DNA of 64,000 bases from Pseudonocardia cypriaca (GTDB taxonomy: Bacteria; Actinomycetota; Actinomycetes; Mycobacteriales; Pseudonocardiaceae): assembly GCF_006717045.1 (NCBI RefSeq), contig NZ_VFPH01000002.1, forward strand, positions 434,001 to 498,000. Direction: 5' to 3'. Below, piece after piece: positions 1 through 8,614 of this stretch (position 1 is the stretch's first letter; every line of letters begins with the position of its first letter). Under the pieces are notes generated by a model. That model made no database searches and had not been told where the DNA came from. It saw only the letters and a program-made list of their open reading frames with translations. The position numbers and the translations under genes were made by a program.

Positions 1-865
1 CCTCGTCGATCATCCACCGCAGCGCGCCGTCGGACAGCCCGCTCTCCCGGTAGCCGCCGCCGACGTCGCTGTGGCAGCCGGGGAACCACAGCTGCTGCAC
101 CCGATCGGCGTCCTGGAGGGGCTGGCCGCTCGGTGTGGTCCAGAGGGTCGGCGCGAACGGCCCGCGCCGTTCGTCCAGTGCCACCGCGTGTCGGGCGCAC
201 CGCACCCCGGGGTTGAGGTGGGTGTCGTGGAAGGCGTAGCCGGCGTCGTCGTCGGCGAGGTTGAGGAGCCCGAAGAAGTCCGGGATCCCGAGCGAGCCGA
301 CCGTGTCCCACACCCCGAGGAACTCGATCCTGGCGCCGAGCGCCGCCCGGTCCGCCGCGTCGGCGGGTGGGCCGAAATCGGGGAAGAACGTGGTGCCGGC
401 GTGCCAGGCCCGGTCGCGTCGCCCGACGCCGGGCACGTAGCCGTCCTCGTAGACGCGGCGCACGACGTCCCACGCACCTCCCGGCGCTCCGCTGCCCGGT
501 GCCGCGACCCGCGCCAGCCCGCACGACGTCAGCATGGCGACGAGGCTGCGCACCGTGTAGGCACCGCGGCTGAAGCCGACGACCGAGATGAGGTCGCCGG
601 GCTCGTAGGTGTTCGCGAGCCAGAGGTAGGCGTTCATGATGTTGCGGGACAGCCCGCGCCCGGTCCCACCGTCGAAGGTGCGCGACAGCAGCGAGCCGTC
701 GGCACCGACCCCGGAGAAGTACCGTGCGACCTGCCGCGTCCCGTCCTGGGCGGTGTCGGCGAGCAGGTTGTGGAAGACCCGGACGTTGGTCGGGGTCGGC
801 ACGCCGTCCCTGGCCTGGTCCGCCCGGTTCCACGTGCCGTCGCAGCAGACGACGATGTGCCTCAT
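1..865 (-). CDS. DUF2235 alpha/beta-hydrolase-like protein, 3' end outside window
   Basis: The reading frame starts at ATG 865-863 and stays open to the left edge, so about 288 N-terminal residues are visible and the C-terminus is missing. It begins MRHIVVCCDGTWNR, the hallmark start of DUF2235, and carries the nucleophile elbow GFSRGAYTVRSL about 95 residues in. Later come EFLGVWDTVGSLG and WFPGCHSDVGGGYRES, matching the conserved Asp and His segments of this family. DUF2235 proteins are alpha/beta-hydrolase-fold enzymes, some of them phospholipase effectors (Tle1-like). Here there is no secretion gene nearby and no signal peptide, so the substrate is unknown. It runs on the same strand as the regulator at 1035 with about 170 bp between them and no obvious operon link. 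Confidence 0.85.
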   Translation of the reverse strand, partial: MRHIVVCCDGTWNRADQARDGVPTPTNVRVFHNLLADTAQDGTRQVARYFSGVGADGSLLSRTFDGGTGRGLSRNIMNAYLWLANTYEPGDLISVVGFSRGAYTVRSLVAMLTSCGLARVAAPGSGAPGGAWDVVRRVYEDGYVPGVGRRDRAWHAGTTFFPDFGPPADAADRAALGARIEFLGVWDTVGSLGIPDFFGLLNLADDDAGYAFHDTHLNPGVRCARHAVALDERRGPFAPTLWTTPSGQPLQDADRVQQLWFPGCHSDVGGGYRESGLSDGALRWMIDE

Positions 866-1034
866 CGCGGTTTCCCCTCGCCCGTCCCCCCGGGCTGGTT
901 CGACGATGTCTTCACACCGGTCCCTGATACGAGTTGCCGGGCCGTCGAATCAGACCTGCCGGGCCGGGTAGGCGCGAAAACCTCAGCGCCGGCCCTGACG
1001 ACATGAGCGGTCGGCAGCGCCGATGATCCGCTCG

Positions 1035-1943
1035 TCAGTGACGCGTGGCGTTCCCCGGCCCGTCGCCCTGGTGCCGGCTGCCGGTGCTGGGTCCGGACGC
1101 CGCCCAGCTGGCGAGGATGTCCATGGCCCGCCGTGAGGGCGAGTCGGGTTCGGTGGTGTAGACGAACAGGGTCGTGTCGGGGTCGCCGGGCAGGGTGAGG
1201 GTCTCGTACTCGACGGTGAGATCCCCGACGAGTGGATGACGCAGGCGTTTCGAGCCGTGGGTGCGTTGGTGGACCCGGTGCTGCACCCACCACTGGTCGA
1301 ACTCGCGACTGTGTTCGCGCAGTTCGGCCACGAGCTCGTTGGTGGCGCGGTCGTCGGGGTCGCGGCCGACGTCGAACCTCAGGTTCTCGACCGCTGCTCG
1401 AGCTTGATCGCCCCAGTCCACGAACAGCGACCGGGCGTCCTCGTCGAGGAACATCCAGCGGGCGTAGTTGCGCCGGCCCGGCGGCAGGAGGTCGAAGTCG
1501 GTGAACAACGCCCTGGCCATCCGGTTGGCGGCCAGGACGTCGGTGCGGCGTCCGAGGATCAGGGCGGGTTCGCCGTCGAGGGCGTCGAGCAGCTGGTAGA
1601 GCCCGGGGCGGACGCGCTGGACGGCACGGGAACGTCGACGAGCCGGTGCTGCGCTCAGCCCGATCAGGTCTTCCAGGTGCGCTCGTCCCGCGTCGTCGAG
1701 ACCGAGGGCACGACCGATGGCCTCGACCACGGCCGGTGAGGGCGTGATGCGCCGCCCCTGCTCGAGGCGGGCGTAGTAGTCGGTGGACACCCCGGCCAGC
1801 AGCGCGACCTCCTCGCGGCGCAGGCCCGGCACGCGACGCACGCGCCCGTCCGGCGGCAACCCGGCACGTGCTGGGTCGCCCTGGCTGCGAGCCCGCCGCA
1901 GGAAATCGGCGAGTTCCCGGTTCGTCCCTGCCACAGAGCTCAT
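1035..1943 (-). CDS. MmyB-like helix-turn-helix transcriptional regulator
   Basis: This is a 302-residue cytoplasmic repressor or activator. An N-terminal XRE-type helix-turn-helix (about residues 10-80) contains LRREEVALLAGVSTDYYARL. It is followed by the MmyB-like ligand domain with RPGLYQLLDALDGEPALILG, RRNYARWMFLDEDAR and HPLVGDLTVEYETL, an arrangement common in actinobacterial XRE-MmyB regulators. The frame is open further upstream, but that extension runs through the coding region of the divergent SDR, so I chose ATG 1943-1941. The gene is divergent from the SDR at 2109 with a 165-bp shared promoter region, the usual arrangement when such a regulator controls an adjacent oxidoreductase. 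The effector is not evident. Confidence 0.9.
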   Translation of the reverse strand: MSSVAGTNRELADFLRRARSQGDPARAGLPPDGRVRRVPGLRREEVALLAGVSTDYYARLEQGRRITPSPAVVEAIGRALGLDDAGRAHLEDLIGLSAAPARRRSRAVQRVRPGLYQLLDALDGEPALILGRRTDVLAANRMARALFTDFDLLPPGRRNYARWMFLDEDARSLFVDWGDQARAAVENLRFDVGRDPDDRATNELVAELREHSREFDQWWVQHRVHQRTHGSKRLRHPLVGDLTVEYETLTLPGDPDTTLFVYTTEPDSPSRRAMDILASWAASGPSTGSRHQGDGPGNATRH

Positions 1944-2108
1944 TCTCCCCGATGTCCCCTCCCCGCAACTGGACCTGTGCGTCCTAGGTTGCCGAGTCCG
2001 AGGCCGCGCAGGGCGCGAGATGAGCCCCCGGAAGCAACTCCCGCAAGCGAGTCTGGAGCCACGCCCAAAACCCCTTGAGGCGCCTCCAGTGAATAGGAAA
2101 GGACGACC

Positions 2109-2969
2109 ATGAGCTTCCCGTCGAATCGACCGGCAACCTGGTTCGTGACCGGCACCTCCCGCGGCCTGGGCATCGAGCTGGTCACCCAGCTGCTGCAGCG
2201 CGGCGACCACGTCGCGGCGACGACGCGCTCCACCGAGCGGCTGCTGTCGGCGCTCGACGGCCGCGTCGACACGTCGCGGCTCCTCCCCCTGACCGTCGAC
2301 CTGCGTGACGAGGCGGCCGTCGAGCAGGCCGTCCACCAGACCGTCGAGCGGTTCGGCGGCCTCGACGTCGTGGTCAACAACGCCGGGTACGGCTTCCTGG
2401 CCGCGGTCGAGGAGACCAGCGCCGCCGAGGTCCGCGACATGCTCGACGTCCAGGTCGTCGGCGTGTGGAACGTCCTGCGCGCCACGCTGCCGCTCCTGCG
2501 CGAGCAGAAGAGCGGGCACATCGTCAACGTCTCGTCGGTCCTCGGACTGACCGCCGTTCCGGGCTGGGGCCTCTACTGCGCCGGCAAGTTCGCATTGGAA
2601 GGTCTCAGCGAGGCGCTCGCCACCGAGGTCGCCGAATTCGGTGTCGAGGTCACCATCGTCGAGCCGGGCTACTTCCGCACCAGCTTCCTCACCAGGGACT
2701 CCCTCGCGCTGCCCACCCGTGCCACCGACGCCTACCCGGGCATCCGCGAGATGACCGAGAACCACCTGAAGCTGCAGGGCGCCCAGCTCGGCGACCCTGT
2801 CAAGGGAGCCGCGGCCATCATCGACGAAGTCGTGCGTGGTGAGGGCCCGCTGCGCCTGCTGCTCGGATCGGACGCGCACGCCTACGCCACCGCCAAGGTC
2901 GACGCCCTGCGCGCGAACCTCGACGCCACCGCGGAGACCGCACCCACCACCGACCACGCCACGGTCTGA
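2109..2969 (+). CDS. SDR family oxidoreductase
   Basis: This is a 286-residue short-chain dehydrogenase/reductase, predicted to use NAD(P)H on a small carbonyl or alcohol. The cofactor motif TGTSRGLG sits at about residues 15-22, the NNAG motif follows, the catalytic Ser lies in VNVSSVLG, and the active-site Tyr/Lys are in GLYCAGK (YxxxK intact). The C-terminal third (VEPGYFRTSF onward) resembles the classical SDRs often annotated as oxidoreductases with an extended substrate lid. The start at ATG 2109 is preceded by GGAAAGGA. It is divergent from the MmyB-like regulator at 1943. The intergenic region contains a 10-bp palindrome (2077-2086, GAGGCGCCTC) just upstream of the ribosome site, a possible operator. 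The substrate cannot be told from sequence. Confidence 0.92.
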   Translation: MSFPSNRPATWFVTGTSRGLGIELVTQLLQRGDHVAATTRSTERLLSALDGRVDTSRLLPLTVDLRDEAAVEQAVHQTVERFGGLDVVVNNAGYGFLAAVEETSAAEVRDMLDVQVVGVWNVLRATLPLLREQKSGHIVNVSSVLGLTAVPGWGLYCAGKFALEGLSEALATEVAEFGVEVTIVEPGYFRTSFLTRDSLALPTRATDAYPGIREMTENHLKLQGAQLGDPVKGAAAIIDEVVRGEGPLRLLLGSDAHAYATAKVDALRANLDATAETAPTTDHATV

Positions 2970-3181
2970 TGTAGATCGACACTCTCTGCACCGCCGTTCC
3001 GGACAGGCTCGTCGGGTGGGCCGGATCACTCTCCGTACGGCTCACGATGCCCGGCGCTGCCCCGTCCTGAAGTCGTGGACATCGCTGCAGTCGCACGGAA
3101 CACCGGCCCACCGACCTGGCCACGGGCAGGCGATACGTTCCCCTCCCGCGTCACACCGTGAACACCGTTTCTTGGAGTGCC

Positions 3182-5890
3182 ATGCTGTACGGGCGTCAGG
3201 TGGAGCTGTCCGTCGTCGCCGAGTTGTTGGAAGGCCGCTCCGGCGCTCTGGTGGTACGTGGCGTGGCGGGCATCGGCAAGTCGGCTCTCCTGGCGTCCTC
3301 CGCGGCGGGTGCGCACGCGCGGGTGCTGCGGGTCACGGGTGTCGAGTCCGAGGCGGATCTGCCGTTCGCCGCCTTGCACCTGCTGCTGCGCCCGGTTCTC
3401 GAGCACCTCGAGGCGCTGCCGCAGCAGCAGGCGGACGCGCTGCGCGGTGCGCTCGGCCTCGGCGGCGCCACCCGGGGAGACCGGTTCCTCGTCGGGCTCG
3501 CGACGCTCAGCCTGCTGGTGGAGCTGTCGGCCGCAGGTCCGGTGCTCTGCCTGGTCGACGACGCGCAGTGGCTGGACGGCGAGTCGGCCGACGCGCTGCT
3601 GTTCGCCGCGCGCCGCCTGCATGCAGAGCCCGTCACCGTGTTGTTCGCCGCGCGGGAGGGCGCGTTTCCCGCGAGGGGGTTGCCCGAGTTGCGGCTGGGT
3701 GAGCTGGACGTCGAGGCCGCCCACAAGCTCCTCGCCGAGCGGGTGGCCGACCTGCCACCTGCCGTTCGCGACCAACTCGTCGCCGAGGCCGGGGGCAACC
3801 CGCTCGCGCTGATCGAGTTGCCCCGCATGCTCACCCCCGAGCAGCGCAGGGGCGCCCTCGTCCCGCTGTCCTTCTCCCTCGGTACGGCACAGCCGGTGAC
3901 CGACAGGGTGCTGACCGGTTTCCGCGAGCGGATATCGGACCTCCCCGACGCCACCCGCGCCTGCCTGCTGGTCGCGGCCCTCGACGATCACGACGAGCTG
4001 GATGTGCTCGCACGCGCGCTCGGTCTGCTCGGTGCCTCGCTGGACGACTTCGCCGAAGCCGAGCGCGCCGGCCTGGTCCGGGTGGGCCCGGGGGGCGTGG
4101 CCTTCCACCACCCGCTGGTGCGCACCGCAGTACTGCTGGCCTGCGACATCGCGGCCCGGATGGCCGCGCACCGGGCCCTGGCGGAGACGGTCGACGACGA
4201 CCGGCGAGCCTGGCACCTGGCCGCCGTCACCCGGCAACCCGACGAGGAGGTGGCCGGCAGGCTGGAGAGCCTGGCGCTGCGCGCGCGGCTGCGCGGTGGG
4301 CAGATGGCGGTGTCGGCGGCCTACGCACGCGCCGCCGAACTGTCCGCCGACCCCGGCCATGCCGTGCGCCGGTGGACGGCCGCTGCCTCGGCCGCGGCCG
4401 AGGCCGGCCTGTGGCAGCGCGCTGCGGAACTGGTGGAAAAGGCGCGCCACCGCACCGAGGCGACCCCGGCAGGCGCCGTCATGGCAGATCTCGCCCACGT
4501 GCGCGCGATGCTGGAGGTGGAGGCGGGTCGGCCGCTCCACGGCGTGCGGCTGCTGCACGAGGGAGCCGAGGCGGCCGAGGACCAGCCGGCCAGGCTGTCA
4601 CTGCTCAGCTTGGCCTGCTACTACACCTGGGCCAGTGTCAACCACCCCGACCAGCTGGCACTGGCCCGCCGTACCGAGGAGCTGTGCCCGGACGGCGACG
4701 AGCCGGCCGTCATGCTGCGCACCTTCACCCACGCCTTCCGCCTGGTCCTCGAGGGCGACGCCGCCGTGACCACGCTGACCTACCGGATGCCGGACGACCC
4801 CCAGCGCATACCGTTCGAGCTGCGCGTCCTGCTCGCCCACCAGTGCGTCGTCAGCGCCGATCTCGACGGCATGCTGGACGGCTCGGCCCGGCTCGTCGAG
4901 GACTGCCGGGCGGAGGGACGCCTGGGACGGATGCCTCAGGCCATGACGATCCTCGCCATCGCTCAGCTCGTCAGCGGACACCACCGTTCCGCACGAGCCA
5001 CCGTGACCGCGGGCCTGGACCTGGCCGGCGACGTCGGCCGGCCGCAGTGGCGCAGCTACCTGGCGGGCGTGCACGCGTGGCTGTCCGCGGTCGCCGGCGC
5101 GCAGGAGGAATGCCGGGCGATGGCCGCGCGAGCCATCCAGGACGGCGACCACCGCAAGTGGATGCCGGGAGCCTGGTGGGCCGAGTTCGCCCTCTCGGCT
5201 CTGGACTTCGGGCTGGGCCGCCACGACGCGGTGCTCGACCGGATCGACCGGGCGATGTCCGGGCCCACGCGCCACGCCTTCCTGTGGCGGTGTTTCTGGC
5301 CGGACTACATCGAGGCCGCAGTCCGGGTCGGGGATCCGCGGCGTGCCGAAGTCCATCTCCGTCGCTACACGGAGTGGGCCGAGGCGACCGGCCGGTCCAG
5401 GCCGCTCGCGGTGTTGCACCGGGTCCGCGCGCTGCTCGCCCCGGACGGCGAGGCCGGGGACCTGTACGAGCGGGCGATGGCCCTGCACGCGGAGGGCAGG
5501 CAGCCCTTCGACGAGGCACGCACCCGTCTGGTCTACGGCGAGTGGCTGCGCCGCCACCGGCGCCGCGCCGAGGCTCGCACCCAGCTCCAGGCCGCCATGG
5601 AGGCCTTCGCCCGGCTCGGTGCGGTGCCCTGGACCGACCGCGCCACCGCCGAGCTGCGCGCCACCGGGCTCTCCCTGCCCGATCGTTCCCGCACCGGAGA
5701 TCCGCTGGCCGTGCTGACACCGCAGGAGCTCCAGGTGGTACGACTGGCCGTCACCGGTGCGTCCAACCGGGAGATCGGCGCGCAACTCTTCCTGAGCCCG
5801 CGCACGGTCGCCTCCCACCTGTACAAGGCCTTCCCGAAGCTGGGTGTCTCCTCCCGCGCCGAGCTGATCAGGCTCCCGGGCGTGGCCTGA
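3182..5890 (+). CDS. LAL-type LuxR family transcriptional regulator (AAA/TPR/HTH)
   Basis: This is a large ATP-binding LuxR (LAL) regulator of 902 residues. The Walker A motif GVAGIGKSALL is at about residues 28-38 and a Walker B-like LCLVDDAQWLDG lies near residue 122. A long alpha-helical TPR-like middle region follows. The C-terminal LuxR helix-turn-helix contains LTPQELQVVRLAVTG, SNREIGAQLFLS and RTVASHLYKAFPKLG. The frame is open from GTG 3158, but ATG 3182 has GGAG four bases upstream and the sequence MLYGRQVEL is the typical LAL start, so 3182 is preferred. LAL proteins are usually activators of secondary-metabolite or catabolic genes. The closest candidates are the monooxygenase, SDR and CMD genes downstream at 6281-9307. 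Confidence 0.92.
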   Translation: MLYGRQVELSVVAELLEGRSGALVVRGVAGIGKSALLASSAAGAHARVLRVTGVESEADLPFAALHLLLRPVLEHLEALPQQQADALRGALGLGGATRGDRFLVGLATLSLLVELSAAGPVLCLVDDAQWLDGESADALLFAARRLHAEPVTVLFAAREGAFPARGLPELRLGELDVEAAHKLLAERVADLPPAVRDQLVAEAGGNPLALIELPRMLTPEQRRGALVPLSFSLGTAQPVTDRVLTGFRERISDLPDATRACLLVAALDDHDELDVLARALGLLGASLDDFAEAERAGLVRVGPGGVAFHHPLVRTAVLLACDIAARMAAHRALAETVDDDRRAWHLAAVTRQPDEEVAGRLESLALRARLRGGQMAVSAAYARAAELSADPGHAVRRWTAAASAAAEAGLWQRAAELVEKARHRTEATPAGAVMADLAHVRAMLEVEAGRPLHGVRLLHEGAEAAEDQPARLSLLSLACYYTWASVNHPDQLALARRTEELCPDGDEPAVMLRTFTHAFRLVLEGDAAVTTLTYRMPDDPQRIPFELRVLLAHQCVVSADLDGMLDGSARLVEDCRAEGRLGRMPQAMTILAIAQLVSGHHRSARATVTAGLDLAGDVGRPQWRSYLAGVHAWLSAVAGAQEECRAMAARAIQDGDHRKWMPGAWWAEFALSALDFGLGRHDAVLDRIDRAMSGPTRHAFLWRCFWPDYIEAAVRVGDPRRAEVHLRRYTEWAEATGRSRPLAVLHRVRALLAPDGEAGDLYERAMALHAEGRQPFDEARTRLVYGEWLRRHRRRAEARTQLQAAMEAFARLGAVPWTDRATAELRATGLSLPDRSRTGDPLAVLTPQELQVVRLAVTGASNREIGAQLFLSPRTVASHLYKAFPKLGVSSRAELIRLPGVA

Positions 5891-5970
5891 GGGCAGGTCG
5901 CGCCTGCTCGTCGCCAGCGCCAGTAGGCAGCCGTTCACGACGGCGAAGCTGGGCCGAGGCCCTCGCGGAT

Positions 5971-6027
5971 CGCCTCCGTCGCGTGACTGAAGCGCCCCGG
6001 ATACCCATCAGTCACGTGACGGAGGCG
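5971..6027. terminator. 20-bp inverted repeat, candidate hairpin terminator
   Basis: Arms 5971-5990 and 6008-6027 are complementary over 20 bp with one mismatch around a 17-nt loop. The inner arms read CGTGACTGA and TCAGTCACG. The hairpin lies 80 bp after the LAL stop codon and about 250 bp before the monooxygenase start. There is no T-tract, which is usual for actinobacterial hairpin terminators. An operator role is also possible because of its length and symmetry. Confidence 0.45.
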
Positions 6028-6212
6028 GCCAGGACGGCGAGATTCCTAGGTTCGCGGCCATGACAAATCGACCGGAGCCGGACTCGGCGATCCTCCCGGC
6101 GATCGCGACGGGGGCGCCGGATGCCTCCGCCAGGCGCGCCGGGACCGCCGCCGCCGATGCGGCCGGTCGCGCCACATTCCGCAGGCATCGTGCCACCACC
6201 TGTTGACGTTTG

Positions 6213-6244
6213 CGGCCGGATGTCCTACCGTTTGCCTACAAACG
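6213..6244 (+). promoter_or_regulatory. Promoter with overlapping CGTTTG-N4-CAAACG operator
   Basis: A candidate -35 (TTGACG, 6213-6218) and -10 (TACAAA, 6237-6242) are 18 bp apart, upstream of the monooxygenase start at 6281. A perfect inverted repeat CGTTTG-CCTA-CAAACG (6229-6244) covers the -10. A further AACG...CGTT imperfect repeat follows at 6241-6260. This geometry fits repression by a TetR- or MarR-type protein, but no such gene is adjacent. Confidence 0.5.
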
Positions 6245-6280
6245 TTGACCAACAAGCGTTGCCAAGCTCTGGAGGGACGC

Positions 6281-7741
6281 ATGCCACCCACTGTCACCAA
6301 CACCGATGTCCTGGTCGTGGGTGCCGGACCGACCGGACTACTGCTGGCCGGCGATCTGGCCGAGGCGGGTCTGTCGGTCGTGCTGGTCGAGCGCCGCCCG
6401 CACAAGGTCAGCAACCTGTCCCGCGCGCTGGTCGTACACGCCAGGGTGCTGGAGCAGTTCGACGCCCGCGGCATCGCCGAGGAGGTCGTGGCGACCGGGC
6501 ACCCGATCAGCCGGCTGGCGCTGTTCGAGGCGGCCAGGCTCAATCCCTCGCGACTGCCCACCCGCTACCCGTTCGTCCTGTTCACCCCTCAGTACGAGGT
6601 GGAGAAGGTACTGGAGCGCAGGGCCCGCGAGGCCGGCGTCGCCTTCGTGTACGAAACCAAGGTCGTCGCGGTGGAGCAGGACGCCGACGGCGTCACGGCC
6701 CACACCCAGGACGAGCACGGGCAGCCGGGCGCCACGCTCCGCGCGTCCTACCTGGTCGGCGCCGACGGCGTGCACAGCGCGATCCGGCCTGCCATCGGCC
6801 AGTCCTTCCCCGGTGAGACGATCCTCAGCTCGCTGATCCTGGCCGACGTCCGGCTCGCCGAGGCACCGGATCTGCCCTTCGTCGTGAACGCCGTCCCAGA
6901 CGGGTTCGCACTGCTCACCGAGATGGGCGACGGCCTGTACCGGGTGACCGGCTGGAACCGGCACCACCAGCTCCCCGACGACGCGCCGCTGGAGGCGGAC
7001 GAGGTCGAGGAACTGCTCCGGATGAACTTCGGCACCGACTTCGGCATCACCGAGATCCCGTGGATGTCCCGGTTCCACAGCGACGAGCGGCAGGCCCCGG
7101 CCTACCGCGTCGGGCGGGTCTTCCTCGCCGGTGACGCAGCGCACGTGCACTCCCCCGCGGGTGCCATGGGCATGAACACCGGCCTCCAGGACGCCGCCAA
7201 CCTGAGCTGGAAGCTCGTGGCCGTGCTTCGTGATGGCGCCGACGACCGGTTGCTGGACACGTACCAGGCCGAACGGCACGCGGTCGGCAAGCTGGTGCTG
7301 CGGATGAGCGGAACGCTGGTGCGGGCCGCCCTGCTACGCGGCTACGCCGCCCGGCTGCTGCGCCGCGCGGCCGGAACGGTCATCAGCAACTTCCGACCGC
7401 TGGCCGACAAAGCGGCGTCCATGATCACCGGGATCGGCATCGCCTACAAGGCCCCACGCGGCGCGCACAAGCTGACCGGACGGCGCGCCCCCGACTTCGA
7501 ACTGGCCGAAGGACGGCTGAACGAGCTCCAGCGCGGCGGCAGGTTCGTGCTGATCACACCGGCCGGTCAGGACGCGGACGTGCCCGGCCACGTCGTCCAC
7601 GCGCGCTGGAACGGCGACCGACGCACCACGGCCCTCGTCCGTCCCGACGGCTACTTCGCCTGGGCGACCGACCGCCCCGACGAGGAGGGGCTCCACGCCG
7701 CCGTGGCCACCTGGGCGGGAACCGCGTCCACACGGGCCTGA
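6281..7741 (+). CDS. FAD-dependent monooxygenase (PheA/TfdB-type flavoprotein hydroxylase)
   Basis: This is a 486-residue class A flavoprotein monooxygenase, expected to hydroxylate an aromatic or polyketide substrate using NAD(P)H and O2. The N-terminal Rossmann motif GAGPTGLLLAGDLAEAG, the mid-protein GADGVHSAIR and the FAD-ribityl motif GRVFLAGDAAHVHSPAG are all present. The C-terminal region (about 390-486) is a shortened thioredoxin-like tail ending in VRPDGYFAWA. The start at ATG 6281 has GGAGGGA nine bases upstream, whereas the longer open frame lacks a ribosome site. The SDR at 7784 and CMD protein at 8615 follow on the same strand with gaps of 42 and 12 bp, so the three probably form one operon. 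The same family recurs at 54873. Confidence 0.92.
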   Translation: MPPTVTNTDVLVVGAGPTGLLLAGDLAEAGLSVVLVERRPHKVSNLSRALVVHARVLEQFDARGIAEEVVATGHPISRLALFEAARLNPSRLPTRYPFVLFTPQYEVEKVLERRAREAGVAFVYETKVVAVEQDADGVTAHTQDEHGQPGATLRASYLVGADGVHSAIRPAIGQSFPGETILSSLILADVRLAEAPDLPFVVNAVPDGFALLTEMGDGLYRVTGWNRHHQLPDDAPLEADEVEELLRMNFGTDFGITEIPWMSRFHSDERQAPAYRVGRVFLAGDAAHVHSPAGAMGMNTGLQDAANLSWKLVAVLRDGADDRLLDTYQAERHAVGKLVLRMSGTLVRAALLRGYAARLLRRAAGTVISNFRPLADKAASMITGIGIAYKAPRGAHKLTGRRAPDFELAEGRLNELQRGGRFVLITPAGQDADVPGHVVHARWNGDRRTTALVRPDGYFAWATDRPDEEGLHAAVATWAGTASTRA

Positions 7742-7783
7742 AGGGGTCAGGGGCAACCCTCGTCGATACCGAAGGGATCAATC

Positions 7784-8602
7784 ATGTCGAAGACAGTGCT
7801 GGTCACAGGCGCTTCCACCGGAATCGGTCGCGCCACTGCCCTCCTGCTGGCCCGCGAAGGCTTCACCGTCTACGCCGGAGTCCGCAAGGACATCGACGGC
7901 GAGGCCCTCGGCCCGACCGTCACCCCGATCAAGTTGGACGTCACCGACGCCGGCCAGATCGCGGATGCGGTCACGCGGATCGGTCGCCTGGACGCCCTGG
8001 TCAACAACGCGGGCATCGGCGTCACCGGCCCCGTCGAGTTCGTCTCCCTGGATGCGCTGCGCTGGCAGTACGAGGTCAACGTGTTCGGCCAGATCGCGGT
8101 CACCCAGGCCATGCTGCCGCTGCTGCGCGCATCGAAGGGCCGGCTCGTCACCATCGGCTCGGTCGGCAGCTGGATCACGCTGCCCTTCGGCGGCCCGCTG
8201 TGCTCGTCCAAGCACGCCATCCGCTCCCTCAACGACGCCCTGCGCATGGAGCTCGAGCCGTTCGGCGTGGCGGCGGTCCTCGTCGAACCCGGCTCGACCC
8301 ACACCGACGCGGTGGACAAGCTGGAGGACGAGGTCGAACCGCGACTGGCCGCCATCGGCCCCGAGGGCAGGCGGCTGTACGGCGCCGCCTACCGGACCAT
8401 GGTCACGAGCAGTCTCGAAGAGGAACGTTCGGGCTCCAGTCCCGACGTCGTCGCCCGCGCCGTCCTGCACGCCCTGACGGCGCGCAAGCCGCGGGCCCGC
8501 TACCCCGTCGGCAAGAAGTCGCGGCTGATGAGCACGCTCGGCCGCGTCGTCCCCCAGTACACCCTCGACGCCCTGCGCCTGCGCGCGCTGGGCCTGTCCT
8601 GA
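7784..8602 (+). CDS. SDR family protein lacking the catalytic tyrosine
   Basis: This is a 272-residue SDR, middle gene of the 6281-9307 operon, preceded by AAGGGA. The cofactor motif TGASTGIG (about residues 7-14) and the NNAG motif are intact, and the catalytic Ser position is represented by TIGSVGSW. In the YxxxK motif, however, the protein reads GPLCSSKHA: the lysine is present and the residue four before it is Leu instead of Tyr. Classical SDRs need that Tyr as general acid/base, so this member may be a non-canonical or inactive enzyme, or may use another residue. The remainder, including VEPGSTHTD and a helical C-terminus, is normal in length. Its neighbours suggest a role in processing the monooxygenase product. 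Confidence 0.9.
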   Translation: MSKTVLVTGASTGIGRATALLLAREGFTVYAGVRKDIDGEALGPTVTPIKLDVTDAGQIADAVTRIGRLDALVNNAGIGVTGPVEFVSLDALRWQYEVNVFGQIAVTQAMLPLLRASKGRLVTIGSVGSWITLPFGGPLCSSKHAIRSLNDALRMELEPFGVAAVLVEPGSTHTDAVDKLEDEVEPRLAAIGPEGRRLYGAAYRTMVTSSLEEERSGSSPDVVARAVLHALTARKPRARYPVGKKSRLMSTLGRVVPQYTLDALRLRALGLS

Positions 8603-8614
8603 ACGGAGCACATC

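Noticed and set aside
1944..3029. Upstream extension of the MmyB-like regulator frame
   Set aside because: It is antisense to the SDR at 2109-2969, which has full domain support. The regulator family starts at 1943.
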